NCBI GenBank assembly: GCA_014529385.2
Contig: CM043944.1
Coordinates: forward strand, 48,278,768-48,342,767
DNA length: 64,000 nucleotides
Direction: 5' to 3'
Origin: Adiantum capillus-veneris
Lineage: Eukaryota > Streptophyta > Polypodiopsida > Polypodiales > Pteridaceae
Shown here: positions 32,231 through 41,636 of the stretch, one piece after another
Layout: every line of letters starts with the position of its first letter
Numbering within the stretch: the first letter of the stretch is position 1
Program-made: the position numbers and the translations under genes
The notes under the pieces: generated by a model
The model's input: only the letters and a program-made list of their open reading frames with translations
Databases searched by the model: none
Told to the model about the DNA's origin: nothing

Positions 32231-32240
32231 GGAAAAAAAA
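32231..32240 (+). other. LINE-A poly-A tail
   Basis: A short A run directly before the right target duplication, as expected for target-primed insertion. Confidence 0.85.
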
Positions 32241-32259
32241 AACCACCTCTTGAAGGATT

Positions 32260-33107
32260 TGTCACAAGGTAGGCACCACGTGCCAATAGAAAAGAAGAGA
32301 CCGAACATACTTTTAGCACTTCAATAACAACTGAATTGAGAGAGAGAGACGACACGCGACACGGAGTGGCGGAATTCCATCCCAAAGAGTATTGGCCCCA
32401 AATCTTGGCTCCCCTATTGGTATTTCTTTATATTGCATCAATACAGTACAAGCCGGTACTCGAGACTCTGCACCTTCTCCAGGAAGCATGCCAGAGAATG
32501 AGCCCTAACCTCATATTTAAAGGCCCTTGGCCTAAAAAGCAATTACAATTGAAAAAGCCTTCAAAACTCAAAAGCTCCTGGTCCAAAAAGCAATGCCAAA
32601 AGTTGCCAGCTTTTTGTAAATCGCACTAGTGTCCGTACAACAGGCCACGTGTCAGCCTGCCACGTCAGCAAATCAGGGTTAGGGTTTTGGGTAGAATTAT
32701 TTTTTGATTTTAGGGTTAGGGTTTCAACAAAATTAGGGTTTCAACAAAATTAGGGTTTCAAACAAGATTAGGGTTTTTGATTTTAAGGTTAGGGTTTCAA
32801 CAGAATTAGGGTTTCAGACAGAATTAGGGTTTTTGATTTCAGGGTTAGGGTTTCAACAGAATTAGGGTTTTGGACAGAATTAGGGTTTCTGATTTTAGGG
32901 TTAGGGTTTCCAGAATTAGGGTTTGTAGGTTTTAGGGTTAGGTTTCCAGAATTAGGGTTTCAGCAGTCAGGGTTTCTGGTAGAAATTAGGGTTAGGGTTT
33001 CTGCTCTCGGGCAGTCGCGTCTTCACTTTGTGACAGTTTAGGTCTCTCGGCCACATCTGTAAGTAGGCTCTATTCTTTAGGCTTTGACACGTTAGCAGTT
33101 TGTTACA
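32260..33107 (-). mobile_element. Solo LTR (Gypsy-B-related), in the hAT gene
   Basis: 848 bp, flanked by GGATT at 32255-32259 and 33108-33112. The plus strand reads TGTCACAAGG...TTTGTTACA. Internal order (TTAGGG-type motifs, ATATTTAAAGG, the conserved LTR block in reverse) shows minus orientation. No internal coding region is present, so it is a solo LTR left by recombination. Confidence 0.92.
32690..33000. repeat. Interstitial TTAGGG-type repeats in the solo LTR
   Basis: Fifteen or so TTAGGGTT/TTAGGGTTTC motifs are interspersed with TTTCAACAAAA-type spacers. They are plant-telomere-like but not a pure array. Confidence 0.85.
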
Positions 33108-34195
33108 GGATTTTGGTAAACTACCTTGGATAGAGCCTCTCATTGCATCCATGTCCAAGGTGGTTGCTTTCATCAACAACCACAACATACTTCGAGCCGA
33201 GTTCTTGAAGCGGTCGGGGGCAAAGTGCTTCTAAAGTATTGAGAGACCCGCTTCGCCTACAACTATCTAATGGTGAGCCGCTTTGTAGAGTGTCAAAGTG
33301 CAGTGCGGCAGCTCTTCATCAGTACAGAGTTTGTTGAGACTTCCCATGCAAGTACAGCCACAGGGATCATTTGTACAGGGAAGGTGGAGGATCCTGAGTT
33401 CTAGGAGTCCCTAAAGAGTATTGACAAAATGGTGAAACTAGTGATAGTATGCAACCTTGCATTGGCAAGATCTATGAAGCAATGGATCGCATGGTCGAGG
33501 CCCTTGAAGAGCATGAGAAGAACCCAGATAGGCTCGAAGAAATCAAAGAGCTTTGCAGTAGTAGGTGGAATGCCTATAGTTCACCTCTTCATGGTGCAGC
33601 TTTTGTGTTGGACCCAGAGTTCCAGGGTGCAGGGCAGGAGCATGATTTGGAGGTGAACACATTGGAACACCATCTAGAAGAAGCTTCACCCTGATCGTGA
33701 CATGCAACGCAAAAGAAAGGATCAGCTTGCATTCTACACGGATATGCGAAGGTCATTTGGGACAGCCGATGCCCAAATTCATTGCACCAAGATTTCCTCC
33801 GTCTTGTGGTGGTAAGAAAATGGTTCAGATGGTCTCGATCTTCAGGACTTGCCATCCGCATTCTCAACCAAGCGGTTAGCTCCTCTTGCTTGGAGCAATT
33901 GTGGAGTGTATATAGCCACATTGCATCTAGAAAGAGGAACCGACTTGGAGTGGAGAAAGCAAATGACCTTGTTTTTGTCAGTGCAAACTTAAGAATGCTT
34001 TGCAAGTCAGCATCCAAAGTGACAGATCCCTTTCTACAGTGGGAGATAGAGGCAGAGGCAAAGGTGCTTGGAGAGGCAGGAGGATCTACGCATGAGGATG
34101 AGCCTATGCAGGAGGATTGGGATGATATTCACGACGTCCAGGACTCCACTACAGATTGGGAGGTGGGATGCTCTTCTGTCCCTACCCATAGGTGA
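33108..34195 (+). pseudogene. hAT transposase 3' part with dimerisation domain
   Basis: Continues exon 2 as DFGKLPWIEPLIASMSKVV, FINNHNILRAEFLKRS and TRFAYNYLMVSRF. Two in-frame stops follow (TGA near 33239 and TAG near 33400, in KY*ETRF and PEF*ESL). Then come IKELCSSRWNAYSSPLHGAA and, in another frame, SCLEQLWSVYSHIASRKRNR with LVFVSANLRML, the hAT C-terminal dimerisation domain. The stops fit C-to-T or G-to-A changes. The gene is dead. Confidence 0.85.
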
Positions 34196-34764
34196 ACATC
34201 AGGCATGAGTCGTGACTCATTGCTCATTGGTTTTTGATATTTGTTTCCTTTGTGGCCTCCGGCTTTGCTCCCTTTTTGTATTGCACTACCATATGAGTGA
34301 TTGAGTCTTGACATGTCACCTATTGACTCTTACAGTTGTTATTTAGCCCTTGAAGCCTCTACATGTCTTTTTGTAGCGCCTTGGCTGGCCTTGTAAGCCA
34401 TCTTTATAATCTATGATCTATCATCTTATTGCTCCAAGCTTTAGTGTGGAAACCGGACTCTATTCTTCAACTTTGAGTTAATGTTCTTTCTATGTAGTAT
34501 GAACTTTGAAGAATCAAGATGCTTTTGTAAAGGATGATCCCAATTCATGTATTGTGTACACTGTATTGCGCAATCGCGTGTAAGCCTTAAGACTGCAGAA
34601 TCATTGCAGAGCATGCCTAAATAGGATTCTACTTGGACTAATGGGTGTGTATGGCTCTCTACTAACATATAGGTTAAATCCAACCTAATTTAAGCATATT
34701 TTAAACTTACCTTTCCGGCCCCCGTTCCCGTTCGGGCCGGGGGGGGGGGGGGCGTTCCGAAAAC
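34196..34764 (+). other. hAT 3' untranslated region
   Basis: No coding sequence between the transposase end and the right terminal repeats. A G run (34739-34752) lies just inside the right end. Confidence 0.6.
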
Positions 34765-34814
34765 GTTCCGGAGGCCCCCGTTCCAGGTCCCCGTCCCCGT
34801 TCCGGGTAACTCTG
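34765..34814 (+). repeat. hAT right terminal inverted repeat
   Basis: Reads inward CAGAGTTACCCGGAACGG and pairs imperfectly with 24093-24112 (about 14 of 19 positions). Confidence 0.8.
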
Positions 34815-34822
34815 ATATTTGG

Positions 34823-35640
34823 GCGATGAAAATTGCCCCAGAATTGTAGCGTCGACAGCCAAGAGCAAAAACGATGGCCTGATCTGCAAAAAAGCGTAGG
34901 TGGAGGGGGGGTCCTCCGGGACGAAAAATGCCTGTTTCTTTGCGTGCCTAGTCATTGCAAAAACGCTCTGGCAACACAACAAGGGGTCCCTTGAGGGTTT
35001 GGGACCCGACATCCTATGTCGTCTCTCTCTCTCTCTCTCTTGTGTCTCTCTTTTTTTCATTCAATTTAATTCTTTCAAGTGAAGTAAAGTGTCCATTGTG
35101 TTTGTGCGGAGTAGTAGATCCAAGCTAAATCCTTTAACACTTCCGTTGCACCTAACAAGAACTCTTATTGCACCTAGATCATTGTGCAACCATCTCATCC
35201 TTCTGGAACTCTTGATTCGCTCACACCAAGATCCAATCATCTTATCCATATAGATATCTTGATGCACTAGAATCTCATTGAGTCACATTTAGTTCTTAGT
35301 CACTCAGCCATCGCATCCAAATCTTGCTGATCTCTAACGGATGTCTAGATGCACTAAGTTCACATCATTCATCAAACAAAATGCTGTAGACATTTCACTT
35401 TTCTCTACATGTCTCTAACAATACACACATGCCTTTAGTTCAAGCAAGGAAATTTCCAATTCAATGTACATATATTCATAAAGTCATTCCGCAAAATACT
35501 ATCAATCCGTCAGTATCCTTATAATCTCAAAGAGAAATTAGTGACTTTATTCAATCTAGACAGTCTGTGACAAAGGAGTGGAGTGGCTCCTCTCTTATGC
35601 AGTCCACACCGCACCAAATTCAACTTGCTGATTGGTAGCT
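34823..35640. other. Old LTR-like flank, no gene
   Basis: Continues the sequence left of the hAT. It contains a CT array (35021-35040) and an LTR-end-like TTCCGTTGCACCTAACA at ~35137-35153, similar to the end at 14471-14482 but without a primer site. Nothing else is recognised up to 35640. Confidence 0.45.
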
Positions 35641-35654
35641 TTTGGCATAGACAC

Positions 35655-35990
35655 TGCTAATATTCCAAAAGCTTCAAGGTACAGATCTCTTTGAAGAGAA
35701 TTTGCAATGTTCTCCTCCTCCATACATTTTGCATCGAGGGCCAAAAAGTACCCTTGACCAAATTATCTGGTGGACCTAATTTGCCTTTTTCTTGTGCCTT
35801 GTGACTTGTTGGTAGTCCTGCTGGCCTCGAGTCCCATGTCCTTGGCACCTCAATCTGGATCTTTGGAACTCTCTAATCTACTAGCTGATTCCCTTTATGT
35901 TCTTTTCTTGTGCCCTGGGACTTGTTGGTAGCCTCGCCGGCCTCTCTTGTCTGCTGGCATTTCAATCTCAATCGTCGGAGCCCTTAGATG
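35655..35990. repeat. Imperfect direct repeat
   Basis: 35785-35880 and 35905-35990 share CTTGTGCCYTGKGACTTGTT and GGTAGYCYYGCYGGCCTC, then a CAATCTSRATC motif. The second copy encodes the C-terminal tail of the Gypsy-D gag on the minus strand. Confidence 0.6.
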
Positions 35991-36876
35991 AACCATCATC
36001 CGATTCCTTTTCTTCCCGGGAATCCTCCAATGAATTTGCATTTGGTTCCCTTAGTTCATCGAAATCCTCAGATGCAGTACCATCAAATTCCCTTACTTTT
36101 CCGGAATCCTCTGATGAACTTTCATCTCGAACTTTCATTCGGTTCCCTGGTTCATTCTCTTTGCAGGAGGACTCTTGCCCTGTTGAGGTGGACACTAGCG
36201 TGTTTGTAGGATAAATCAATGAGCCAGCATGCATTTGAAAACCTTGCTTGGCATGTCCCCATAAGTCTCTGAATAGAATCAGACTTCTTTTGCAGACAAT
36301 ATTGTCGAATCTCTTTTGGCAATCCACAACAAAACCGCTCAATATGGTCTCTCAAAGTGACCCTCCGAAATGAGGACACTGGCAAAAAGGTATCCCGAAA
36401 CCTCTCGCAGTAGTCATCCAGCATGTCTTCGGTAGTCATTCTCAAAATGATGCCTAAGCGTGATGACACCTTCTTCATATTCTTCTGATATCCAAGTTGA
36501 CGTCAAAATTCTCTTGAATTTTACGCATGTGGTAGGTGCTTCTTCGCGTAACAACAGAGTAGACCACCAGGTCTGTGCTTTTCCTTCAAGAGGCCGCCCT
36601 TCGCACCTTGGAGCGTTCCGAGAACCAACCTCTCGAGAAGGCAAGGTCAAATTGCTGTATAAACTCAAGGCCTCGATGGGTGTTCTGGTAGCGTGAAAAT
36701 GTGTCAAACCTGATTGCTTGACCCCCATCCTTGAACTCCTTGGTCTTCTTGTCCATTTGTTCACTGTCAGAAGAGGACGAGCTCTTCTCCTCTGAACTGC
36801 TAGATGGCCTCCCATTCCTTCTAGACTTTGACAAAAATATGTTTTCTTGCTTTTCTTGCTTTTTCTCCGCTTCTTT
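35968..36876 (-). pseudogene. Gypsy-D gag, capsid part
   Basis: On the minus strand a Ser-rich linker precedes KEFKDGGQAIRFDTFSRYQN, FIQQFDLAFSRG, then TWWSTLLLREEAP. In further frames follow DYCERFRDTFLPVSSF, ERFCCGLPKEIRQYC and HAKQGFQMHAGSL. The order and motifs match the Gypsy-B gag at 38.5-39.0 kb, so this is a Retrotrans_gag-type capsid. Frameshifts near 36450 and 36600 break it. Its N-terminal half lies beyond the Gypsy-B insertion at 41637-42196. Confidence 0.85.
36872..36876. repeat. Left TSD of Gypsy-B (TCTTT)
   Basis: Pairs with TCTTC at 41637-41641, a one-base difference. The flanks rejoin the Gypsy-D gag reading frame. Confidence 0.7.
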
Positions 36877-36916
36877 TGTCACAAATTGTGACGTGGCTAT
36901 CCAGTGCTGCATGAAA

Positions 36917-37010
36917 CCCTAACCCTAATTGTAGGAAACCCTAACTATAGGAAACCCTAACCCTAATTGCAAGAAACCCTAACTGCAAGAAACCCTAACC
37001 CTAACTGCAG
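36917..37010. repeat. Telomere-like CCCTAA motifs in the Gypsy-B LTR
   Basis: Repeated AAACCCTAACCCTAA/AAACCCTAACT units with TTGYAGG spacers. The same block is at 40929-41010 in the other LTR. Confidence 0.88.
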
Positions 37011-37190
37011 GAAATTCCGTACACTTGTTGACGTGGCAGCCCACCGTACAACTGTTGATGTGGCAGCTTGTGATTTGTGGTGGATTTTTCGGAAAGCAGC
37101 TTTTGCGGCAATTTTGGGCATAGCTTTTTGGCATTGGTTTTCCAACGCAATTGAGAGAGAGAGAGAGCCTCTTTGCTTTATTTTATTAAG

Positions 37191-37191
<1 letters not shown>

Positions 37192-37281
<90 letters not shown>
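37192..37281. repeat. (GA)n in the 5' LTR
   Basis: About 45 units, against about 39 units at 41193-41270 in the 3' LTR. Confidence 0.95.
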
Positions 37282-37285
<4 letters not shown>

Positions 37286-37499
37286 TTTTGCTTTATTTTT
37301 CTATTGGCTCAAGAGAGAGCTTGTGGAAAGCAGGAAGCCTTTGGGCTTTTGATTTTCAGCTTTTGGGGCTCTGCTTTTGGCATCCCTTGTACTCTTTAAA
37401 TATGTGAGCAAGCCTCTCACAACTCAAAGCATCTGGACGCAGAGTCTAAGTGTGAGCGCCTACCCGCACTCTTGTACTTTGAACTCAGATTAATACAAT

Positions 37500-37536
37500 A
37501 AGAAATACCAAATGGGGCGCCAGTCTTTGGGGCCAA
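37500..37536 (+). promoter_or_regulatory. Conserved LTR block (copy in Gypsy-B 5' LTR)
   Basis: AAGAAATACCAAATGGGGCG continues into CCAGTCTTTGGGGCC, with a GGCGCC palindrome. Similar blocks occur at 41475-41511, 45048-45080, 56925-56961, 63648-63685 and 63940-63976. They also occur on the minus strand at 32394-32432 and 45917-45953, always ~160-175 bp from the LTR 3' end where that end is present. It sits just after a poly-A-signal-like AATAAA/AATACAATAA, so it probably lies in R. Confidence 0.75.
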
Positions 37537-37665
37537 TATCTCTAGGCGGCACGAAACTCCACTGGGCTAGTGTCGAATAAAATTGTGAACTGTGAACTAT
37601 TTTGAAGTGGTTATTTGGTGTTGTCGCGGTAGATTCTTGACTTGGCGTGTCCAAGTCTGTTACAG

Positions 37666-37677
37666 TGGTATCAGAGC
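37666..37677 (+). promoter_or_regulatory. Gypsy-B primer-binding site, tRNA-iMet
   Basis: Exact TGGTATCAGAGC one base after the LTR. Confidence 0.97.
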
Positions 37678-37733
37678 ACGGTCGATTTCTCTTCTACGGG
37701 AAATCCGATCCCAATTTATTTTCCGCGGCACCT

Positions 37734-39043
37734 ATGGCTTCAGGCAAGGATCAGTGGACTCCCTCTGCTTCCGGCGACGCGGGAGGGGATCACAACGAAG
37801 ATTTAGGCAAGGAGTTTGGCCCGCCTCTCGGCCTACTCAGGCGGAGCTTCGAGAGATGGAGCGTCAACAATTGATCGGCGACGCAACAAAGATGATGCTT
37901 AATTTTGCCAAGGACCCGAAAATGGCAAAATATATGAGCAAGACCTCTTTGGAGGAAGTGCACGCGCAGTGGCAGAAAACCACAACACCACCCCCAAAAC
38001 CCGCTCTCAAGAAACCTCCTGCTCCCAAGAAGTATACAAAGAAGGAAGTAGAAGAGGTGGTCGATGCACGAATTTCTCAGCTTTTTGACGCGCAGAACAA
38101 AGTTAAAAAGCATGGCAAAAAGCAAAAGAAAGGCACTGACTTCCCGGGTTATTTGGGTTGCCAGTCGACATTTGAATAGGCAAAGAAACAGAAGAAGCGT
38201 GTTCGATTTGAAGTACCCAGTTCTTCTTCTTCTTCTTCTTCTTCTGATAGTTCTTCTAGCTCATCTTACTCTAGCGAAGAAGACAGAAAAGGCAAAAAGC
38301 GAAGCAAAAAGCAACGCTTCGGAAAGGGCAAGAAAAAGGCAAAGAAGTCTAAATCTTGCCCCGTGAGTGACAATTCTACAGAGGACTGTCTACAGACATT
38401 TCAGACTCAGATGACAGCAGCTTTTTATGCAAAGAAGAAGAATTTTTATAAAGCCAACCAGTATGACTTTCTAGAAGACAAAAGCAAGAAAGTCCGAGAG
38501 TTTAAGGAAGGTGGACAGTCAATTAAATTTGACACTTTTTCTGTTTATAGAGATGCTTCGAAGGCTTTGTTATTTGTACATCAGTTTGACATCGCTTTCG
38601 CGGGAGGACGTTACTCAAAGCACTCTACGATTCGGAGAGCTGCCTCTTACTTTAAGGGGAATGCTCGAACTTGGTGGTCCACGCTTCTATTAAGCGAGAC
38701 TGCGCCAGTTAAATGGCTGAAATTTAAGAGGCTTCTTATGTCTTCTTGGTTGACTCGAGAGTATGAACGTGATATACGAACTGCTTGGAACCATCTTCGG
38801 ATGACCAAGAAAGATACAGTGGAGGCTTATTGCGAGAGATTCTCGAGCTCTTTTCTACCCGCCTCTTCATTTAAGAAGATCTCGTTCAAGGAACAAATTG
38901 AGCGGTTTACCTTGGGTCTACCTATAGAGATTCGAGATCACTGCTTGGAACAGAAGTCAGCTTCCATTCAGGAGTTGATGAGTCATGCGAAACAGGGTTT
39001 TGCCATTCACTCTGGCAGTTTGACCTACCTACCCCACCGATGA
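37734..39043 (+). pseudogene. Gypsy-B gag
   Basis: The ATG at 37734 gives MASGKDQWTPSASG. A frameshift near 37820 moves to the main frame (PTQAELREMERQQLIGD onward). A TAG interrupts at 38177-38179. The linker has a Ser run encoded by TCT repeats (38219-38245). The capsid follows: VREFKEGGQSIKFDTFSVYR, FVHQFDIAFAGG, NARTWWSTLLL, CERFSSSFLPASSFKKISF and HAKQGFAIHSGSL. The gag ORF ends with TGA at 39041-39043. The FEGGxxIKFDxF/TWW pattern is that of Ty3-type capsids. Confidence 0.87.
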
Positions 39044-39159
39044 GATCATGACACAAAGATCCAAATAGACTTCGACAAATGAAAGCAGAAAGAGGAAGAG
39101 CAACCCAGAAAAGAAGGATGCACGACCCAAGCTTACTCCTCAGGAGCAGGCTCGCTTCA

Positions 39160-39215
39160 TCAAGGAAGGGAAGTGCTTTGGATGCGGGGAAACTGAACAT
39201 ATCTCTGGAAGTGCC
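39160..39215 (+). pseudogene. Gypsy-B zinc knuckle, frameshifted
   Basis: KEGKCFGCGETEHIS starts a CX2CX4HX4C knuckle. One base is missing before the last cysteine, which lies in the neighbouring frame as KCPKK. Confidence 0.8.
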
Positions 39216-39300
39216 CTAAAAAGGCACAGAAAGAACAGAATGACAAGGACGATGAGAGGCGTGAGAGTTTGAGAGCAACTGAGGAACGTGGAAGAAAAGG

Positions 39301-39640
39301 CAAGATGAAAACAAGACTGGTTCCAGATTGCGTGGGTACCGATCCCAGCACGTTGGACGAAAGTACAGAACTTTGCCGAGCTTGGGGCAAAGTGAAAGAC
39401 CAAGAGGCCCTGATCTTCTTTGATGGAGGAGCCAAGGCCAACTTCATTGCACCGGAATTGGCGGCGCGGCTTGAGATCACTTTTGATCGGATGGGACCAC
39501 TTGCGGAGGTAGTTCTAGCGGCACCCGACAGGGACGTAGCCATTACAACTGTTATTGGTAAACTTCGGTTGCATTGTTGGGGGTATTTGGGGCATGAGGA
39601 CTTTTACATAATGCCTTTGGAATTTGTTATGTCCTCTTGG
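39301..39640 (+). pseudogene. Gypsy-B aspartic protease
   Basis: LVPDCVG and ELCRAWGKV lead into ALIFFDGGAKANFIAPELAA, where D-G-G replaces D-S/T-G. The variant is familiar in plant Ty3 elements. The flap region and IMPLE follow. The frame then shifts near 39630, and the conserved LGIPW is read from the next ORF. Confidence 0.82.
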
Positions 39641-40437
39641 GAATTCCCTGGTACCACAAGGACAACGCCGTGGTCCACTATCGGGCGAGGAAAGTGACAT
39701 TGACCTCAGAGGAGGGCAGAACCATTGTACTTGACATTAAACTTAAGGGCGAGTCTGTCCCTATTGTACCGGCTTCGACCATTTCAAAGTTAATGAAATC
39801 CAGTCTGTTTGTTTACTCGATCTTTATGAAAGAGTTGAGTGATGAGGATAGGACAAATATGTCTGAACTTGATAAAGAATGCCAAGATTTTCTCCACTCT
39901 CATGCCGATTGCTTCTCAGAGGGCCTGCCAGGCGAGTTACCACTCGCTCCTCCTGAAGATCATATCATTGATCTGATTCCAGGAAGCACGCCACCGAACC
40001 GGCCACCTTACCGTGTGAGCCGAGCACAGAACAAAGAGATTATGAACCAAGTGAAAGACCTCTTGGAAAAGGGTCTTGTCAGCCTACCTTTCAAAGGTGA
40101 TGTGCCTGATGATGGGGAGTCCGATGAGCAACCCGAAGTGGAAGAAAACGAGGAGATCCTTGTTCCTGAACAAATTTTGGCACATAAGGACACAAAAAAT
40201 AAGGGTAAAGTAAGAAGGTGGTTCTTGGTTAAATTCAAGAACTATCCTGCATTGGATGCGAAGTGGATGGAGGAGGAGGACCTAGCAGACACTTCTCAGT
40301 TTGTGAACCTTTACCTTGAAGCTTTTGGTCTATTCCAAATGGAGCTCAGAATTCAGCTTGGCCGGAGATTTGGTGCAGTAGGTTGCACGAGAGGGGAGTT
40401 ACTCTGCTCATTTGTCAACAGATGCCTTGATTTTTAG
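39637..40437 (+). pseudogene. Gypsy-B RT-start/chromodomain fusion ORF
   Basis: 266 open codons. GIPWYHKDNAVVHYRARKVT ends the protease. [38 protein letters not shown] and DLLEKGLV are the usual lead-in to RT. The next residues are SLPFKGDVPDDG, which in Gypsy-E lie after integrase (LLRPFVGDV). A chromodomain follows (VRRWFLVKFKNYPALDAKWM). Compared with Gypsy-E, about 2.37 kb is deleted at ~40077-40083 while the frame is preserved. Confidence 0.88.
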
Positions 40438-40880
40438 AATACTAGAGTCACTAATGTCTCTTTGAGCTTCAGGGATACTGAGAGCTGACAGTATTCTGCT
40501 GTATGACTTTATGAAATGGAATTCCTGAATATGAAACTGATTTGTTCTTGACTTGTTTTAAGTGTAGGAACTGATAGACGAAATGATTGCAGCATTTTGG
40601 TCTAATTGATCTCGAATAGACATGGTTGCAATAGGGGTTAGTCAATCGGACATCTATGAGGCCCCGACTGGATCTAGATGCGATTGCTAGCTACATTGCC
40701 GAATAAATCATGGTCTAAGATCTGAATGAATGTTGAATGTCATGTGATGTCCTGTGATGTCGTGTGATGTGACTGTCGATTGGTACATGTGCTAGAGGTG
40801 TGTTCCTAGTACGTAGGTACTAACAGTCAGTGTCTGCTAAGGCAGTTTATGGCTTCTGTTTGTTTTGCAAGCGTAATCGC
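40438..40880 (+). other. Gypsy-B 3' untranslated region
   Basis: Non-coding up to the purine tract. It includes three closely spaced near-copies of ATGTGATGTC (40738-40772). Confidence 0.6.
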
Positions 40881-40882
40881 TC

Positions 40883-40894
40883 TCGAGGGGGGTA
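40883..40894 (+). promoter_or_regulatory. Gypsy-B polypurine tract
   Basis: CGAGGGGGGTA directly upstream of the 3' LTR. Confidence 0.8.
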
Positions 40895-41191
40895 TGTCAC
40901 AATTGTGACGTGGCTATCCAGTGCTGCAGGAAGCCCTAACCCTAATTCTAGGAAACCCTAACCCTAATTGCAGGAAACCCTAACTACAGGAAACCCTAAC
41001 CCTAACCGCAGGAAATTCCGTACACCTGCTGATGTGGCAGCCCACCGTACAACTGCTGACGTGGTAGCTCGTGATTTGTGGTGGATTTTCCGGAAAGCAG
41101 CTTTTGCGGCAGTTTTGGGCATAGCTTTTTGGCATTGCTTTTTCCACGCAATTGAGAGAGAGAGAAGGCCTCTTTGCTTTATTTTATTAAG

Positions 41192-41274
<83 letters not shown>

Positions 41275-41636
41275 TTTTGCTTTATTTTTCTATTGGCTCA
41301 AGAGAGAGCTTGTGGAAAGCAGGAAGCCTTTGGGCTTTTGATTTTCAGCTTTTGGGGCTCTGCTTTTGGCATCCCTTCTACTCTTTAAATATGTGAGCAG
41401 GGCTCTCACAACTCAGAGCATCTGGACGCAGAGTCTGAGCGCATTCTTGTACTTTGAACTCAGATTAATACAAAAAGAAATACCGAAAGGGGCGCCAGTC
41501 TTTGGGGCCAATATCTCTAGGCACGGAACTCCGCCGGGCCAGTGTCGAATAAAATTGTGAACTGTGAACTGTTTTGAAGTGGTTATTTGGTGTTGTCGCG
41601 GTAGATTCTTGACTTGGAGCGTCCAAGTCTGTTACA
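40895..41636 (+). repeat. Gypsy-B 3' LTR
   Basis: 742 bp. It shares the same ends and internal order as the 5' LTR, with a shorter (GA)n and several substitutions/indels. Confidence 0.93.

Larger units (their letters stand above)
25906..32240 (+). mobile_element. LINE-A: plant L1-type LINE
   Basis: Flanked by a 13-bp duplication (AACAACCTCTTGA at 25893-25905 and AACCACCTCTTGA at 32241-32253, one mismatch). It ends in a short poly-A. The order is a C-rich 5' leader, ORF1 with CCHC knuckle, then ORF2 with APE-type endonuclease, partial RT and a C-terminal zinc ribbon. The element reaches its 5' leader and so is close to full length. It has an internal RT deletion, frameshifts and nine or more in-frame TAG codons. 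Confidence 0.92.
24093..34814 (+). mobile_element. hAT DNA transposon, 10.7 kb with nested inserts
   Basis: Perfect 8-bp duplications ATATTTGG lie at 24085-24092 and 34815-34822. The ends are imperfect terminal inverted repeats: CCGAGTAACAGGGAA on the left, CAGAGTTACCCGGAA on the right reading inward. GGAACG/CGTTCC subterminal motifs follow at both ends. The interior encodes BED finger, DUF659-like and C-terminal hAT dimerisation sequence. About 7.2 kb of it (25906-33112) is later insertion, so the original element was ~3.5 kb. Confidence 0.93.
36877..37664 (+). repeat. Gypsy-B 5' LTR
   Basis: Starts TGTCACAAATTGTGACG and ends GTCTGTTACA. It contains CCCTAA motifs (36917-37007), a long (GA)n (37192-37281), a TATA-like TTTAAATATG (37396-37405) and the conserved LTR block (37500-37536). 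Confidence 0.93.
36877..41636 (+). mobile_element. Gypsy-B: chromovirus deletion derivative
   Basis: LTRs at 36877-37664 and 40895-41636, an exact iMet primer site, a purine tract and a near-perfect TSD. It is inserted in the opposite orientation into a related gag. It encodes gag, CCHC, a protease-like domain, the first ~35 residues of the RT region, and then directly the chromodomain. RT core, RNase H and integrase are missing. It can only move in trans. Confidence 0.93.

Noticed and set aside
32690-33000. Possible true telomere or chromosome-fusion remnant
   Set aside because: The TTAGGG motifs are interrupted and lie wholly inside a TSD-flanked solo LTR shared with other LTR copies.
39422-39430. 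Protease active sites D-G-G (Gypsy-B) and D-P-G (Gypsy-E) instead of D-S/T-G
   Set aside because: From general knowledge, D-G-G and D-P-G variants are frequent in plant Ty3 proteases, so this is not a novelty.
40060-40090. Microhomology (TCAGCC) as the cause of the Gypsy-B deletion
   Set aside because: When aligned by codon to Gypsy-E, the junction shares at most one base on the left side, so the six-base match is not at the breakpoint.
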